Below, piece after piece: positions 44,009 to 44,093 of a stretch of DNA of 44,093 nucleotides. Origin of the DNA: Nitrospinota bacterium (lineage in GTDB: Bacteria; Nitrospinota_A; UBA7883; JACRGQ01); assembly GCA_016212275.1 (NCBI GenBank), contig JACRGR010000008.1, positions 1 to 44,093 of the forward strand, in the 5' to 3' direction. Below the pieces are notes generated by a model that was given only the letters and a program-made list of their open reading frames with translations, was not told the DNA's origin and did no database searches. The stretch's first letter is position 1. Each line of letters starts with the position of its first letter. The position numbers and the translations under genes are program-made.

Positions 44009-44093
44009 GGCTTTTCCCCCCGAACCGGTAATACACCGAACAGGTCCCCTCGTCCGACACCATGCAGGCCCCTACCGGACTTTCAGGTTTGCA
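43995..44093 (-). CDS. hypD: HypD C-terminal end, cut by window edge
   Basis: The last 32 codons before TGA 43995-43997 read CKPESPVGACMVSDEGTCSV and then YYRFGG, the conserved C-terminus of HypD, the iron-sulfur scaffold that assembles the Fe(CN)2CO group with HypC. The rest lies beyond the window. It overlaps the hypE TTG start by 14 bases. hypC is probably further upstream but is not visible. Confidence 0.9.
   Translation of the reverse strand, partial: CKPESPVGACMVSDEGTCSVYYRFGGKSLAAA

Noticed and set aside
1..44093. tRNA, rRNA, CRISPR arrays, insertion sequences, integrase or attachment sites
   Set aside because: None was recognised on either strand. Dedicated scans such as tRNAscan-SE and CRISPR finders were not run.

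Overview
The window is a GC-rich bacterial chromosome segment that is almost fully coding. Most genes lie on the minus strand in tightly packed runs with 1-20 nt overlaps and several GTG or TTG starts. An RND efflux pump with periplasmic adaptor, ArnC-like lipid glycosyltransferase, Slt-type transglycosylase, CheV, FtsQ/L/W/I and a MurE with the DNPR motif point to a motile diderm with meso-diaminopimelate peptidoglycan. The hyp genes imply a [NiFe] hydrogenase. The phylum cannot be fixed by eye; a deltaproteobacterium-like or Nitrospinota-like uncultured lineage is a guess. No rRNA, tRNA, CRISPR array or insertion sequence was seen, and no stretch over 300 bases lacks a gene.

Layout. 1-3720 (-): RND pump, C-terminus cut by the window edge, and its short adaptor. 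3891-6122 (+): secreted FecR-domain protein fused to a seven-repeat RCC1 propeller. 6176-9676 (-): TusE/DsrC-like protein, ArnC-like glycosyltransferase, a PLP decarboxylase of the LysA fold, and CheV. 9732-10383 (-): a MntA/HepT toxin-antitoxin pair whose HepT reading frame is cut by an in-frame TAA directly before the catalytic RX4HXY motif. 10431-26362 (-): the division and cell wall (dcw) cluster in the order mraZ-rsmH-ftsL-ftsI-murE-mraY-murD-ftsW-murG-murC-murB-ftsQ-ftsA-ftsZ, followed by a GAF/DUF484-like gene. murF and ddl are missing from it, and MraY has Asn where characterised enzymes have the third catalytic Asp. Upstream of mraZ are five 10-bp-phased boxes overlapping a TTGACA promoter, a textbook MraZ operator.

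26551-35457 (-): DinB-like protein, KimA-like potassium importer, and an operon of a small unknown protein, TrmN6-like methyltransferase, MiaA, Slt, D-aminoacylase-like amidohydrolase and a stand-alone DUF115 protein. 35522-38134 (+): a three-gene ABC-2 exporter with two DUF990-type permeases. 38169-39699 (+): a visibly more AT-rich accessory patch with a zinc-ribbon protein, HicBA and a DUF2971-like protein. 39735-44093 (-): hypD (partial)-hypE-hypA-hypB-hypF for [NiFe]-hydrogenase maturation.

How they work together. The dcw cluster supplies the cytoplasmic and membrane steps of peptidoglycan precursor synthesis plus the divisome core, with MraZ as likely autorepressor. Slt and the D-aminoacylase could take part in wall turnover, which is an inference from adjacency. 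I saw no convincing wholly new system. The best leads are the Asn-variant MraY, the disarmed HepT, the FecR-RCC1 fusion and the decarboxylase/ArnC-like pair.
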